The notes under the pieces: model-generated | Database searches by the model: none | Seen by the model: only the letters and a program-made list of their open reading frames with translations | What the model was told of the DNA's origin: nothing | NCBI RefSeq assembly: GCF_947499215.1 | Contig: NZ_CANMNI010000001.1 | Location: 682,001 to 746,000 of the forward strand | Reading direction: 5' to 3' | Length of the DNA stretch: 64,000 nt | Source of the DNA: an uncultured Pontibacter sp. | GTDB lineage: Bacteria; Bacteroidota; Bacteroidia; Cytophagales; Hymenobacteraceae | Shown here: positions 63,803 to 64,000 of the stretch, piece by piece | Layout: every line of letters begins with the position of its first letter | Position numbering within the stretch: the first letter of the stretch is position 1 | Position numbers and translations under genes: made by a program

Positions 63803-64000
63803 CTATACCTGTTTCCGGCCTTTTGGCATAAGCGGACGCACCTCAATGTCCACATGGTGGTAGTTCGGGTGCGATTCGAGGCAATGCACAATGGTGGAGG
63901 CGATGTCCTCCGGGCGCATCATGTTCTCGTTCACGGTTACGCTGTCGATGTTGTCGAAAAAGTTGGTCTGAACCGAACCCGGATAGATGCAGGTTACTTT
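63803..64000 (-). CDS. SDR oxidoreductase, C-terminal part (5' end outside window)
   Basis: The last 65 codons of a minus-strand gene continue past the window edge. KVTCIYPGSVQTNFFDN matches the C-terminal Pro-Gly motif region of short-chain dehydrogenases. The stop TAG is supplied by the dispersed AGGTATAG motif. Confidence 0.75.
   Translation of the reverse strand, partial: KVTCIYPGSVQTNFFDNIDSVTVNENMMRPEDIASTIVHCLESHPNYHHVDIEVRPLMPKGRKQV

Overview
The window is a chromosomal segment of a Bacteroidota bacterium. Several features point to the Cytophagales, probably the Hymenobacteraceae and possibly a Pontibacter relative. These are the gliding-motility ABC transporter genes gldA/gldF/gldG next to dnaN, a gldC gene, a type IX-secreted protein with a CHU_C-type sorting domain, Bacteroidetes-style promoters (TTTG at -33, TAnnTTTG at -7), and a small SRP RNA. 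The genus assignment is inference. I found no tRNA, rRNA, insertion sequence, CRISPR array or prophage.

Layout. 0-3.7 kb: the tail of a DUF389 membrane protein, a two-subunit 3-oxoacid CoA-transferase, and a GNAT-nitrilase fusion. 3.7-16.3 kb: an exopolysaccharide/O-antigen locus with a Wzz-like chain-length protein (minus strand), an FkbM-type methyltransferase, three family 2 and two family 4 glycosyltransferases, a flippase, two Wzy/ligase-type membrane proteins and a polyprenyl-phosphate sugar-1-phosphate transferase that would start the glycan. 16.3-32.7 kb: mostly core or conserved genes (hisS, histidine ammonia-lyase, T9SS surface protein, YbaB, PspC, a TPR lipoprotein, pyruvate dehydrogenase E1 beta, YihY/BrkB, a methyltransferase, DinB, PhzF, a coiled-coil lipoprotein, guanine deaminase, ffh). 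32.9-38.6 kb: a glycosyltransferase, a DUF4932-like secreted protein, an AT-rich patch with two small secreted proteins of unknown function, and a GT61 enzyme.

38.9-49.0 kb: a complete pseudaminic acid (nonulosonic acid) locus: pseB, pseC, an aldo/keto reductase, an SDR, pseF, a pseG-pseH fusion and pseI, followed by a GT-B transferase and a second flippase. Translational overlaps suggest one transcription unit from pseC onward. 49.0-64 kb: ftsE with a small partner, a transaldolase-like gene, SRP RNA, guaA, a TPR/periplasmic-binding protein, hemL, dcd, a small secreted protein, gldC, a secreted endonuclease/phosphatase-fold protein, dnaN, gldG-gldF-gldA and the end of an SDR gene.

The most striking non-gene signal is a dispersed heptamer, AGGTATA/TATACCT, found in coding and non-coding DNA on both strands at about 1.7 copies per kb in the first 20 kb (hand count), more than tenfold above random expectation. 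It is absent from several high-GC pse genes, forms or occupies terminator hairpins, and supplies stop codons.
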